Source of the DNA: Desulfobacteraceae bacterium | Lineage (GTDB): Bacteria; Desulfobacterota; Desulfobacteria; Desulfobacterales; Desulfobacteraceae | NCBI GenBank assembly: GCA_004796375.1 | Contig: QZLA01000010.1 | Coordinates: 1 to 34,978 of the forward strand | DNA length: 34,978 bases | Reading direction: 5' to 3' | Shown: positions 14,185 to 23,194 of the stretch, one piece after another | Layout of the letters: every line of letters starts with the position of its first letter | How positions within the stretch are numbered: position 1 is the stretch's first letter | The notes under the pieces: model-generated | The model's input: the letters and a program-made list of their open reading frames with translations, nothing else | Database searches by the model: none | What the model was told of the DNA's origin: nothing | Position numbers and translations under genes: made by a program

Positions 14185-16212
14185 CTATAACAGATCCAGG
14201 TAGGGCCTTTTGGACGGAAGGCCGCGGGCGTCACTGCCAAGTTTCAAGTTCTTCAGGTTCATCGTTGTCTTTATCTTATATACGATATCCGGGTCATGTT
14301 CCATTGAAAACTGAAAAACAGACAATCTTGCACCGGTTTGGTCGTACCTTTTCAAATGGTGAACGATCTCTTTACACTTCGCTTCTTCATTTCCGGCACG
14401 ACTCACATCGATATGCGACAGGTATAACTCTCCCCATGTGTTTGCTGCCAGGATTTCGACCTTTTCCAGCAGGTTCAGGCTGGTAGAGCAATCATAAACC
14501 AGCAGGAGCATGATTTTTGTCCAGACGGGTACTGCCTCGAATACGCTGTCTGTCATGGGCCTGAGGGGCATGAAATAGATGTACATCCGGTTCAGGTCAA
14601 CGGGCTTGCTGCCTGTTTCGAATAGCTTTTCCGCGCTTTCCAGATCGATGCTGCCGGCACTGCTGTCATACAATTGATTTTCCATTAACCAGCCAAATAG
14701 TTCGAGAAAATAGTGACTGCGATACACGCTGGTGTCCATAACCCGGCCGGCTTCCCTGGGAAAGAGCAACCATTCACTGGATTCAGGCATCTTCCTGCAC
14801 ACGAATCCATCAAATTTTTTCCTCTTGAGGAACAATGAACAGGATTGAATTTTATCCGTATCTGTATTCAGCCGTGCCCGGACCATATGTTTGAGGATCG
14901 TCCAGTTTTGATGCGCATCGCCCTCTTCACCTTTGGTCATGCTACTGCCCTTGATTTCCTTATTTGCTCTTGAAAGCATTATACTCAGACGGTTCAGGAG
15001 CGCCTGTTCCAGTACGAGTTTCTCATGTTCTGACCAGTTTTTATAATTGAGCAGTTTTTGTATTCTTTCAGGTTTCAAATTCCAGGACCGGATATACCGG
15101 GTGAGCAACTGCCATTTGGGAGAATTTTTTTCCGGAAATCCAACTGCAGGGAACCCGCATAGTCTGAAAAACACCGCTGTCTTGATCAGGTTCAGCCCTT
15201 TGCGGTCAAACGCCTCATGGTAACGGATGATCCGGTCAAAAAGCACCTTGTATGGATCCACACTGTAATCATCAATCCCTGCATGCCGGTATCCCGATTT
15301 GACGACCTCGCATATCAGCGTTTGATCCTCCGCTCTCCCGAACCGGTAACTGAAAATCATACTGGCCTTGACCAAGGCTTTTACCGGGTCAATCCTGGAC
15401 TTATGGATATGCCACATCAACCCCTTGATGATGTCGTGATCGGTGGCCGGCGTGATGTTCCCAAGATCAATCATGTCCCGGCTGAATCCGGCCAGATCAT
15501 TCGTACCGAAGACGGACAGGAACAAGCGGTCATATGACTGCGTGTCCATTCCGACCGGTGAAATCGCCCAGAAAGGTATTTTCCCGGCAATCATCAGGAA
15601 GGTGCGATAAAACTCCTCTTTAAGAAAAATCCCGGGCACAGTAAGGACGCCATCAGCTTCATCCCTTGTGAACCGGTTTTCTTTAACCGCCTCCTGATCC
15701 ATGATAAAAAAAGTGACCTCCTGATCAAACTCCTCCCGGCTGTAGGCCACAATACGATCCAGTTTTTCTTTGAGGCCCTGGTATCGCCTTGTTGGCCAGT
15801 TTCTTTTATCTATGATCACCCAGAAATCAAAATCTGAGCCCACGGATTGGGTAAATGTCCCTAGAGACCCGATATGATATAATCCGAGTATGGAGGGTTC
15901 ACCGGGTAAAGGTTTTTGGGCATTGTTCAATGAGATCTGCCTCATCCGGGCAGCCTCGTTCAGGAACCCGGACGTTTCAAAATTCCATATCCCGCTGATA
16001 TTTTCAGCTGTATCCACATACACCGGCAGGTCAGGGGTATTCATGTGTATGAAAAACGGGATCTCAATAAACAGTTTGAGTTTTTCCGGCGTCAGGTACC
16101 GGAGCGTTTCTCTCATCCTGACCATATTGTAGGTGGAAAAATGGGTGCGGTTCTCCTTTATATTCTCGAACTGATCCGATGTTATCCCCTGCTGTTCCTT
16201 GATGGCCGGCAC
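14185..16212 (-). CDS. cyaA: Class I adenylate cyclase
   Basis: A 675-aa protein with the class I (enterobacterial CyaA-type) catalytic signature near the N-terminus: LYHIGSLGTFTQSVGSDFD at residues 111-129, including G115-S116 and the metal-binding Asp127 and Asp129 of the nucleotidyltransferase fold. It would make cAMP from ATP. It is shorter than E. coli CyaA (848 aa), mainly in the C-terminal regulatory half, so its control may differ. The start is uncertain: GTG 16212 is the furthest upstream, because an in-frame stop lies just before it, and its only purine-rich site (AAGGG) is too close. Downstream is a receiver-TPR gene. Divergent genes encode an HDOD-GAF protein and a cyclic-nucleotide-binding protein. 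cAMP as product follows the family. Confidence 0.85.
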   Translation of the reverse strand: MPAIKEQQGITSDQFENIKENRTHFSTYNMVRMRETLRYLTPEKLKLFIEIPFFIHMNTPDLPVYVDTAENISGIWNFETSGFLNEAARMRQISLNNAQKPLPGEPSILGLYHIGSLGTFTQSVGSDFDFWVIIDKRNWPTRRYQGLKEKLDRIVAYSREEFDQEVTFFIMDQEAVKENRFTRDEADGVLTVPGIFLKEEFYRTFLMIAGKIPFWAISPVGMDTQSYDRLFLSVFGTNDLAGFSRDMIDLGNITPATDHDIIKGLMWHIHKSRIDPVKALVKASMIFSYRFGRAEDQTLICEVVKSGYRHAGIDDYSVDPYKVLFDRIIRYHEAFDRKGLNLIKTAVFFRLCGFPAVGFPEKNSPKWQLLTRYIRSWNLKPERIQKLLNYKNWSEHEKLVLEQALLNRLSIMLSRANKEIKGSSMTKGEEGDAHQNWTILKHMVRARLNTDTDKIQSCSLFLKRKKFDGFVCRKMPESSEWLLFPREAGRVMDTSVYRSHYFLELFGWLMENQLYDSSAGSIDLESAEKLFETGSKPVDLNRMYIYFMPLRPMTDSVFEAVPVWTKIMLLLVYDCSTSLNLLEKVEILAANTWGELYLSHIDVSRAGNEEAKCKEIVHHLKRYDQTGARLSVFQFSMEHDPDIVYKIKTTMNLKNLKLGSDARGLPSKRPYLDLL

Positions 16213-16229
16213 CCCTTATGAATATTGAA

Positions 16230-16258
16230 TTGAAATGATCCCCAAAAAAGGCTATATT
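16230..16258 (+). promoter_or_regulatory. Predicted sigma-70 promoter for the HDOD-CNB operon
   Basis: TTGAAA (16230-16235) and TATATT (16253-16258) are separated by exactly 17 bases. Expected start of transcription is near 16265, giving a leader of about 53 bases before the ATG at 16318. The site lies in the short region divergent from the adenylate cyclase gene. Confidence 0.6.
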
Positions 16259-16317
16259 TTACAAGTATATTATTGATTACCGCCATTTTTCAAGATCGTT
16301 TTTACATTGGAGAGTCA

Positions 16318-17847
16318 ATGCCAGACCCTGATAATTCCCGTACGGGTATCGAATTGGACCTTATCGATATTCGCGCTGTTAATGCGGATGAACAAAGCGA
16401 GAAGGCCGCCGCACCAGCAAACGAATCCCCCATAGACAGTGACACATTCATCCAGTCTGTCCTCAAAAAAATGAGCCGGGACGATTCATTCCTCTCGTTT
16501 TCGGAACAGGTCGGGGATGTGAATAAGATTCTCAAGATGAAGTATTCTTCTGCCAAGGATATTTCAGGGGTGATCGTAAAGGATACGGCCCTTACCGCCA
16601 AACTCCTCAAGCTGGTCAACTCCTCGTTTTATGGTCAATTTTCAGAACAAGGCATTACCACCATTTCAGAGGCAATGATCATTTTGGGTACCGAGGTGAT
16701 CAAGCTTGCCGCAGCCAGCCTTAAGCTCTATGAGATGATGCAGAGTAAAGCAACCAAACAGGTGCTGAAGGAGAAAACACTCAAGGGGCTCCAGCGAAGC
16801 CTGATCGCCCGGCAGGTGGGCCTGGATGTCGGTTACGGAAATGCTGAGGAACTCCAGGTCAGCGCCATGCTTTACGATTTCGGCGAATACCTGGTCGCCC
16901 TGTTTGAACCGGATGTGTATCAGCAGGTCAGACAACATATGAATACCCGTCGGGTTTCAAAAGAGGATGCATCATACGCGGTTATCGGCATCAAATACAG
17001 TGAATTGGCCCGTCTGATCGGTTCAAAATGGAACTTCCCCCCTGCCATTATCAATGCCCTTCAACCCGCCCCCCGATCAATCACAAAGGAGGAGGCTGCC
17101 TCTCCGGAAATGCTCAGGCGGTTCATCTGCTCATTTTCCGACGACATTGTCAATATCAACACCCAGGATGGAAGCGTTGGCCGTGAACTCAGCCGGATTT
17201 CAGAGTTCTACCGGCATATCCTGGGGATCAGCCCCTCCAAAGCCGCAGACTTGATGAAGACATCCTGGGAAAAGATCGTCCGGCACGCCTCAGTGCTCAG
17301 GATCGATACGAATACAGATCCATCTTCTCAACCCGCGGTGAATGTACAGGACGTGGAGTCCGGCATAGCCTCCATCGGAAGCCTGATGGATACCAGCTTT
17401 TCCATCCACGAGGTACTGACCCGGATTGTGGATGATATCTGGAAAAATTTTGATTTCTCAAAGGTGTGCGTCTGTATAAAAAACAAACCGATGCAGACGA
17501 TGGAGGCCAGGTTTGTCCGGGCAGACGACACAGATTTTTTTACCCGGCATTTCAAATTCAAGATCGGTCGGATGGGGGACCTGTTCAATCACGCGCTCCA
17601 CAACAATACGCCGGTGGTTATCGAGCACCTGGCAGTGAATCCCAAAGGGTATGAAATCCCCTTGTGGTACATTGACAAGCAATTTGCAACTGCATTCGGG
17701 GTATTTCCCATTGTGATCAACGGAAAAATCGTTGCCATGCTCTATTTGGACTGGGATCCTGACCGCTATTCATTGAACGGTGATACCTTTACACTGATGG
17801 AGAAATACAGAGATCTCATTATCAGGGCCATGAGAAAAAAAAGGTAG
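16318..17847 (+). CDS. HDOD-domain protein with C-terminal GAF domain
   Basis: A 509-aa cytoplasmic protein. Residues about 45-250 form an HDOD domain (ISGVIVKDTALTAKLLKLVN, 82-101; TTISEAMIILGTEVIKLAAA), a hydrolase-dead HD-type fold used in signalling and protein assembly. Residues about 350-505 form a GAF-like sensor domain (SIHEVLTRIVDDIWKNFDFSK; IVAMLYLDWDPDRYSLNGD). The N-terminal 40 residues are acidic and probably disordered. The start at 16318 has GGAG five bases upstream; an upstream in-frame TTG (16273) has no ribosome binding site. A cyclic-nucleotide-binding gene follows 29 bases later, and the adenylate cyclase gene is divergent. Role in cAMP-linked regulation is inferred. Confidence 0.86.
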   Translation: MPDPDNSRTGIELDLIDIRAVNADEQSEKAAAPANESPIDSDTFIQSVLKKMSRDDSFLSFSEQVGDVNKILKMKYSSAKDISGVIVKDTALTAKLLKLVNSSFYGQFSEQGITTISEAMIILGTEVIKLAAASLKLYEMMQSKATKQVLKEKTLKGLQRSLIARQVGLDVGYGNAEELQVSAMLYDFGEYLVALFEPDVYQQVRQHMNTRRVSKEDASYAVIGIKYSELARLIGSKWNFPPAIINALQPAPRSITKEEAASPEMLRRFICSFSDDIVNINTQDGSVGRELSRISEFYRHILGISPSKAADLMKTSWEKIVRHASVLRIDTNTDPSSQPAVNVQDVESGIASIGSLMDTSFSIHEVLTRIVDDIWKNFDFSKVCVCIKNKPMQTMEARFVRADDTDFFTRHFKFKIGRMGDLFNHALHNNTPVVIEHLAVNPKGYEIPLWYIDKQFATAFGVFPIVINGKIVAMLYLDWDPDRYSLNGDTFTLMEKYRDLIIRAMRKKR

Positions 17848-17876
17848 AAGGTTTGGAATTGGAAAGGCATTGAGAT

Positions 17877-18368
17877 ATGACACCTGTGGAAAAGAGAAAT
17901 ATTGAAGGGAAGGTCATCACCCAGAACCGGTATGCCGAGATCCTCGAAAAAACAAGATGGGCAACAGAATTCACCTGGCAGGAAATCTGTCAGATCTGTG
18001 AGTATGTCAAACCGGTCAAAGCAAAAACCGGGGCAGTGATTTTTCATGAAGGTGAGGTAGACAAAAGCCTGGGCATTATTGTAAAGGGTGCCATCGACAT
18101 TACCAAAGATGACGGTGCCGACAGAAAGAAAATCACCACACTCACCAGTTCCCAGACCTTCGGCGAAATGGCGCTTATCGATGGTGAGCCCAGATCAGCT
18201 ACCGGCATTGCCGCCCAGGAAACCATCATCTTTTATATCACTGCCTACAATATGGCAGCCCTTTGTGATGAAAACCCCAAACTGGGAATTAAATTCCTCT
18301 GGAAAATATCAAAAACCATCAGTCAGAGACTGAGAAGTACAACCGGTCGTCTCATTGACCTGATGTAA
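17877..18368 (+). CDS. Stand-alone cyclic nucleotide-binding (CNB) protein
   Basis: A 163-aa protein consisting of one CNB domain: the phosphate-binding cassette FGEMALIDGEPRSAT is at residues 95-109, with Glu97 contacting ribose and Arg106 contacting phosphate in relatives. There is no helix-turn-helix, so it is not a Crp-type transcription factor but a cAMP (or cGMP) sensor that presumably acts through protein contacts. It is in an operon with the HDOD-GAF gene and divergent from the class I adenylate cyclase gene, suggesting a local cAMP circuit. The start ATG is at 17877; purine-rich GGAAAGG lies 15-21 bases upstream, a weak site. The C-terminal helix ends with basic residues. Confidence 0.86.
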   Translation: MTPVEKRNIEGKVITQNRYAEILEKTRWATEFTWQEICQICEYVKPVKAKTGAVIFHEGEVDKSLGIIVKGAIDITKDDGADRKKITTLTSSQTFGEMALIDGEPRSATGIAAQETIIFYITAYNMAALCDENPKLGIKFLWKISKTISQRLRSTTGRLIDLM

Positions 18369-18393
18369 CCTGCCGCTGCTGACAACTTTAATG

Positions 18394-18422
18394 TTGACAC
18401 GGCCATCTTCCCATTAGATATT
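18394..18422 (+). promoter_or_regulatory. Predicted sigma-70 promoter for metYXW
   Basis: TTGACA (18394-18399) and GATATT (18417-18422) are separated by 17 bases. The leader would be only about 30 bases, which leaves no room for a SAM riboswitch. The T-run 18427-18434 directly follows. Confidence 0.6.
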
Positions 18423-18458
18423 AATCTTTTTTTTAAACACCCCCGTTTTGGAGAATAT

Positions 18459-19712
18459 ATGACCCGAGAGCAGGACTATCATTTCGAAACCCTGGCCATT
18501 CATGCCGGGGTCAAGGACAATCCCTGGAGCGGTGCCACATTGCCCCCGCTATTTCAGACCGCCGCCCACTGGCATGAAGATGCGGACAACTTGAGCCGCA
18601 CCTTTTCCGGTCAGACCCAAGATCATATTTACATGCGACTGACCAACCCCACCAATTCATTCCTGGAAAAGAAACTGGCCCTGCTTGAATCTGCCAAAGG
18701 GGCGACCCTGATGGCCTCGGGCATGGCAGCCATCAGCAACGGCTGTATGGCCCTGTTGAGGGCAGGAGATGAATTTGCCGCATCCCGGTCCCTGTTCATG
18801 TCCTCATACACCCTGTTTACCACCATCTTTAAAAAATACGGCATCCGCGTCCGGTTGTTTGATCCACTAGACCTTGAGGATATCAGCCAAAATATAACCC
18901 ATGATACCCGGTTTGTGTACATTGAAACCATCACCAACCCCAAGATGGAAATCCCGGATATCCGGTCCATTGCCGACCTGGCCCATGACAAAGGTGTTCC
19001 GCTGGTGGTGGATAATACCCTGGCCTCCCCCTGGCTGTGCCGGCCCATTGAACTGGGGGCTGATATTGTAATGCATTCAACCACCAAATATCTCTCCGGG
19101 CATGGTGCTGCCTTGGGGGGCGTTGTGCTCGACGCCGGCCGGTTTGACTGGTCCGCAGAGAAATTTGAAGATTTTACACCGTTTGTTGAAGCCAAAGGGG
19201 ATCTTGCCTATTCCTTCAGGCTGTTTAAAGAACACCATGTCAACTTCGGGGCAACCCCTGCCCCCATGCATTCTTTTTTAACCGCCATCGGACTGGATAC
19301 TTTAGGTCTTCGAATGGAGCGCCATATGGTCAATGCCATGGCCGTGGCACAATTTTTAAGAGAGCACCCCAAAGTCACCTGGGTCAATTACCCCGGTTTT
19401 GATGATCACCCCTGCCATCACATTGCCAAACAGCAGTTCAACAACAAAGGGTTTGGGGCAATGATGGCATTCGGCCTTGAGGATCAGCAGGCCTGCTTCA
19501 ACCTGATCGATCACCTGGACATGATCCTGAACCTGGCCAACCTGGGCGATTGCAAAACACTGATCATTCACCCCTATTCCTCCCAATATGCCACATTCCC
19601 GCAAAAACTTAAGGAGGAACTGGCCGACCCGTGCCTGATCCGTTTTTCCACCGGGATTGAACACCATGAAGACATTTGCAGGGATCTGGAGCGTGCCCTG
19701 TCGCATGTATAA
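18459..19712 (+). CDS. metY: O-acetylhomoserine sulfhydrylase (Cys/Met metabolism PLP enzyme)
   Basis: A 417-aa enzyme of the Cys/Met metabolism PLP-dependent family. The Schiff-base lysine is Lys210 in STTKYLSGHG, and VVDNTLASPW with IYMRLTNPTNSFLEKKLA are family signatures. In this neighbourhood (metX and metW follow) it is best read as O-acetyl-L-homoserine sulfhydrylase, making homocysteine directly from sulfide, which suits a sulfide-producing anaerobe. Methionine gamma-lyase or cystathionine gamma-synthase are alternatives that motifs alone cannot exclude. The start has GGAG five bases upstream and a good promoter. metX begins 32 bases after the stop. Confidence 0.88.
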   Translation: MTREQDYHFETLAIHAGVKDNPWSGATLPPLFQTAAHWHEDADNLSRTFSGQTQDHIYMRLTNPTNSFLEKKLALLESAKGATLMASGMAAISNGCMALLRAGDEFAASRSLFMSSYTLFTTIFKKYGIRVRLFDPLDLEDISQNITHDTRFVYIETITNPKMEIPDIRSIADLAHDKGVPLVVDNTLASPWLCRPIELGADIVMHSTTKYLSGHGAALGGVVLDAGRFDWSAEKFEDFTPFVEAKGDLAYSFRLFKEHHVNFGATPAPMHSFLTAIGLDTLGLRMERHMVNAMAVAQFLREHPKVTWVNYPGFDDHPCHHIAKQQFNNKGFGAMMAFGLEDQQACFNLIDHLDMILNLANLGDCKTLIIHPYSSQYATFPQKLKEELADPCLIRFSTGIEHHEDICRDLERALSHV

Positions 19713-19744
19713 GCTCAAACAACCCCAACCAGGCAGTCTGCCCC

Positions 19745-20911
19745 ATGAGTGAATATACCGATCATGATATTACCGGTGCCAGCATCGGCATGGTGGAAAA
19801 ACAGTTTTTTACCTTTGCTGAAAATGATCCGGGGTTTCTGCTGGACAGCGGCGCAAGCCTGTCGCCTGTAACCCTGGCCTATGAAGCCTGCGGGACATTG
19901 AATTCACAAAAAGACAATGTGATCCTGGTACTTCATGCCCTGACCGGAGACTCCCATGTGGCCGGATATTACCAGGCCCAGGATCCGAAACCGGGATGGT
20001 GGGATATCATGGTCGGGCCCGGCAAAGGAATTGACACAGACCACTATTTTGTGGTGTGCTCCAATATTATCGGTTCCTGCATGGGCTCCACCGGACCTGC
20101 ATCAATCAATCCGGAAACCACACAGGCCTACGGCATGGATTTTCCCATGATCACCATGGGGGATATGGTCCGCGCTCAAAAAGCATTGATGGACCACCTG
20201 GGTCTTGACCGGGTACTGTGCGTGGTTGGCGGCTCGGTCGGTGGTATGCAGGCACTGGAATGGTGCGTGCGATACCCGGACATGGTGGGTTCAGCCGTTA
20301 TCCTGGCATCAACCACCCGTCACTCCGCCCTGGCCATTGCGTTTAATGAAGTGGCCAGGCAATCCATTATGGCGGATCCCAACTGGAACCAGGGACACTA
20401 TTATACCGGTGCCAAGCCCGATATGGGTCTTGCCATCGCCCGGATGATCGGGCATATCACCTATCTGTCCGATGAATCCATGCGCATGAAATTCGGGAGG
20501 AAACTGCAGAATAAAAGCGCACTGAGTTTTGAATTCGGTGCGGAATTCCAGGTGGAAAGCTATCTGCAGTACCAGGGCAACAAGTTTATTGAACGGTTTG
20601 ATGCCAATTCATTTTTATATATCACCAAAGCGGCCGATTATTTTGATCTGGCCAAGGACCATGGAAACGGTTCACTGGCCAAGGCATTTTCCGCCATGAA
20701 ATCCCGCTTTCTGGTCGTTTCCTACACCTCTGACTGGCTCTACCCAACCTACCAGAGCAAGGAGATGGTCAAGGCGATGAAAAAAAACGATCTGGACGTC
20801 AGTTTTTGTGAAATCGATGCCCAGTGGGGACATGATGCGTTCCTGCTGCCCAACCCGAGGCTGTCTGATATGATCCGCGGTTTTTTAAGGAGTGCCCGGT
20901 ATGAATCCTGA
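19745..20911 (+). CDS. metX: Homoserine O-acetyltransferase
   Basis: A 388-aa alpha/beta-hydrolase-fold acyltransferase. The nucleophile elbow is GGSVGGM with Ser164; the C-terminal catalytic His lies in QWGHDAFLL and the Asp in the SDWLYP segment. It activates homoserine with an acyl group (acetyl by default for MetX, although some homologues use succinyl-CoA), giving the substrate of MetY. I chose ATG 19745 (MSEYTDHDITG); the open frame extends to a TTG at 19676 inside metY, with no support, and no strong ribosome binding site is visible. metW overlaps its end by 11 bases, the common metX-metW arrangement. Confidence 0.92.
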   Translation: MSEYTDHDITGASIGMVEKQFFTFAENDPGFLLDSGASLSPVTLAYEACGTLNSQKDNVILVLHALTGDSHVAGYYQAQDPKPGWWDIMVGPGKGIDTDHYFVVCSNIIGSCMGSTGPASINPETTQAYGMDFPMITMGDMVRAQKALMDHLGLDRVLCVVGGSVGGMQALEWCVRYPDMVGSAVILASTTRHSALAIAFNEVARQSIMADPNWNQGHYYTGAKPDMGLAIARMIGHITYLSDESMRMKFGRKLQNKSALSFEFGAEFQVESYLQYQGNKFIERFDANSFLYITKAADYFDLAKDHGNGSLAKAFSAMKSRFLVVSYTSDWLYPTYQSKEMVKAMKKNDLDVSFCEIDAQWGHDAFLLPNPRLSDMIRGFLRSARYES

Positions 20912-21533
20912 CGCCTCTGTACAGGCCCCGCTCATTCGGTATGATTTGAGCATTATCGCCTCATGGATTGCTCCGGGCTCGCGGGTTCTCGGACTCGGGT
21001 GCGGTGAAGGCGACCTGCTGCATTTTCTAAAAACCACCAAGCAGGTCCAGGAACGGGGCATTGAAATCAAGGAATCCCGTGTGGCACGATGTATCGAAAA
21101 GGGGATCTCCGTGCTCCAGGGGGATATCAATACTGAACTTGAAGACTATGCGGACAACACCTTTGACTATGCCATCTGCTCCCAGACCCTTCAGCAGGTC
21201 TATGAACCCCAGCGCCTGATCCGGTCCATGATGCGGGTGGCCCAGAAAGGGGTGGTCAGTTTTCCCAATTTCGGACACTACAAGGTCAGGCTCCAGTACC
21301 TGATGACCGGACGTGCCCCCGTGACCCGCTCGCTGCCCTATGAGTGGTATAACACACCGAACATCCGCGTCTTGAGCCTGAAAGATTTTGAACGGTTTTC
21401 AAAAGCGGCAGGATTCAGGATCATCAAACGGGCGGCCATCAATACCCGGAATGAACACCGGGAGGGAAATGAGATCCGGATTTTCCCCAATATGTTTGCC
21501 GCCTATGGCCTCTATCTTATCGGCAAGGCCTGA
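20901..21533 (+). CDS. metW: Methionine biosynthesis protein MetW (SAM methyltransferase fold)
   Basis: A 210-aa protein of the MetW family. The SAM-binding motif VLGLGCGEGDLLHFL is at residues 29-43, followed by the MetW-typical LQGDINTELEDYADNTFDYAICSQTLQQVYEP. MetW accompanies MetX in many proteobacteria and is thought to help homoserine acylation, although the exact role is debated. The start ATG 20901 has AAGGAG eight bases upstream and lies within metX, so the two are translationally coupled. It ends 12 bases before a convergent protease gene. Confidence 0.92.
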   Translation: MNPDASVQAPLIRYDLSIIASWIAPGSRVLGLGCGEGDLLHFLKTTKQVQERGIEIKESRVARCIEKGISVLQGDINTELEDYADNTFDYAICSQTLQQVYEPQRLIRSMMRVAQKGVVSFPNFGHYKVRLQYLMTGRAPVTRSLPYEWYNTPNIRVLSLKDFERFSKAAGFRIIKRAAINTRNEHREGNEIRIFPNMFAAYGLYLIGKA

Positions 21534-21545
21534 CACCGCTTTCAC

Positions 21546-22388
21546 CTATCCGAACATCAGCCCCTTAATCCATGTCATAAGCCTGTCCAGCCAACCACTG
21601 GAATCTTTTTCATCCAGGCGACTGATCTGGTCGGCGGCCGGCCGTTGAATCTGCGCATACAGTCTCTTGGCCCTGGCTGCCGGTGCCGGATGGCTGGACA
21701 GAAAACTGTGTGAATTACCCAGTGTTGCCAGCTTTTTGAGTGCAGATACAGCCTTTGAGGGGTTGATCGACTGATCATGGATAAACAGGAGACCGAAATC
21801 ATCGGCCTCGCGCTCCTCCTGCTGTGAAAACTGGGCATTGAGGAGGCTTTCCAGAATACCGCCCAAAACCGATCGGGCGATATCCCCGGCCGCATTTTCC
21901 TGGGAAGCGATCCCCTTTCGGACCGCGCGTCCGGCATAGGCCACCATGATCTTCTTTTTGATATGCTTTTGGGCAACATGCCCCATTTCATGCCCGACCA
22001 CAAACATCAGTTCCTCGTCATCCAGCATGTCCATGAGCCCGGTATAGATCCTGATCGTACCGTCGGCCATGGCAAATGCATTCACGGTTGGGGACAGGTA
22101 TACTTTGATATTGTATGTAAGGTTGTCAAATCGATACTGACGGGGAACAAGGGAATAGAGTCTGCGCGCATAGGGGCTTTGATCCGGTGCAATGCGGTGC
22201 TTTGCATCCGACTGCCTGGATGCCCGGACCGCCAGCTGGGTAACCTCCTCATCCGACAAAGTCACCGCCTTCACCGCATCGAGCCCGGCATCGGCCGCCA
22301 GCCACCAGTCTGTATCCTCGCAGCCGGCAAAAATACCGGGAACCAGAAACAAACACAGCAGGATCGCATATCGCAGGAATCGTTTCAT
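21546..22388 (-). CDS. M48 family metalloprotease, lipoprotein
   Basis: A 280-aa protein with a signal peptide and lipobox (FAGC, Cys23), so it is probably anchored to the outer or inner membrane facing the periplasm. The zinc site HEMGH (His133, Glu134, His137) and the downstream third-ligand region (QQEEREADDFG) are those of M48 peptidases of the Ste24/BepA/LoiP type, which degrade or help assemble envelope proteins. I chose ATG 22388 because it gives a clean signal peptide; an upstream in-frame TTG (22430) does not. A possible promoter (TTGTTG, 17 bases, TATGAT at 22396-22424) would start transcription almost at this ATG. Convergent with metW at 12 bases. Confidence 0.87.
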   Translation of the reverse strand: MKRFLRYAILLCLFLVPGIFAGCEDTDWWLAADAGLDAVKAVTLSDEEVTQLAVRASRQSDAKHRIAPDQSPYARRLYSLVPRQYRFDNLTYNIKVYLSPTVNAFAMADGTIRIYTGLMDMLDDEELMFVVGHEMGHVAQKHIKKKIMVAYAGRAVRKGIASQENAAGDIARSVLGGILESLLNAQFSQQEEREADDFGLLFIHDQSINPSKAVSALKKLATLGNSHSFLSSHPAPAARAKRLYAQIQRPAADQISRLDEKDSSGWLDRLMTWIKGLMFG

Positions 22389-22449
22389 GGGATGTATCAT
22401 ACACGATTTACCGTTGTCCAACAATGCCAAACCGTTTCAACGACTTATC

Positions 22450-22478
22450 TTTACAAAGCGCTCACCCTGACTTATATT
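22450..22478 (+). promoter_or_regulatory. Predicted sigma-70 promoter for the rdgB operon
   Basis: TTTACA (22450-22455) and TATATT (22473-22478) are separated by 17 bases, each matching consensus at five of six positions. The expected leader is about 60 bases before rdgB. It lies in the region divergent from the M48 protease gene. Confidence 0.65.
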
Positions 22479-22547
22479 ACCCCTAAATTATGACACCATG
22501 CAGAACTTATCAGGCGTACAGCTTGATATAAATAAAGGAGCAGATTG

Positions 22548-23192
22548 TTGAAAACCACTATCGTACTTGCCACGCGCAATCCAAACAAAACCCGGGAAAT
22601 CAGAAAACTCTTGGAAAATTACCCCATTGAACTGAAAAACCTGGATGATTTCGGCCCCATACCAGAAGTGGTGGAGGATGGTGAAACCTTTGATGAAAAT
22701 GCCTATAAAAAAGCATCGTTTACCGCAAGGGTGCTGGGTTTTCCAGCCATGGCCGACGATTCCGGTTTGTCGGTCACTGCCCTGGGTGGAAAACCCGGTG
22801 TCCGGTCCGCCCGCTTTGCATCTGAAAATGCCACGGATCAGGAAAATGTGGATAAGCTCCTTGATGAGATGAAGGAAAAGAGTGACCGGCGTGCCGCCTT
22901 TGAATGTGTGATCTCTATTGCCGTGCCCACCGGCGCTGCCTTGACTTACGAGGGACGGTGCGAGGGGACTATTCTGGATGCGCCCCAGGGGGAGAACGGA
23001 TTTGGCTATGATCCCGTTTTTTTCTTTCCTGATTTCAACAAGACCTTTGCCCAGAGTTCACTCGAGGAGAAAGGAAGGGTCAGCCACAGGGGCAAGGCAC
23101 TTGCACAGGTAACCGATGAAATGGATAAAATCCTGGATTGGATCGATATCCACATGCCCAGGCCAGAACCCTTTGAATGTAAAGGAAAATAA
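22548..23192 (+). CDS. rdgB: RdgB/HAM1 family non-canonical purine NTP pyrophosphatase (XTP/dITP diphosphatase)
   Basis: A 214-aa protein that removes ITP, dITP and XTP from the nucleotide pool. Family features are IVLATRNPNKTREI at the N-terminus, FDENAYKKA, ADDSGLSV, the GENGFGYDPVF signature, and the SHRGKAL motif near the C-terminus. The start codon is TTG: the one at 22548 has AAGGAG seven bases upstream, and the adjacent TTG at 22545 (four-base spacing) is less likely. It is the first gene of a five-gene run; the nitroreductase gene begins two bases after its stop. The function looks unrelated to the rest of the operon except by co-expression. Confidence 0.93.
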   Translation: MKTTIVLATRNPNKTREIRKLLENYPIELKNLDDFGPIPEVVEDGETFDENAYKKASFTARVLGFPAMADDSGLSVTALGGKPGVRSARFASENATDQENVDKLLDEMKEKSDRRAAFECVISIAVPTGAALTYEGRCEGTILDAPQGENGFGYDPVFFFPDFNKTFAQSSLEEKGRVSHRGKALAQVTDEMDKILDWIDIHMPRPEPFECKGK

Positions 23193-23194
23193 TT

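Noticed and set aside
18369..18458. SAM riboswitch in front of metYXW
   Set aside because: The predicted leader is only about 30 bases, too short for any known SAM riboswitch.
18629..19195. 188-aa minus-strand ORF
   Set aside because: Antisense shadow of metY; low-complexity Ser/Arg composition.
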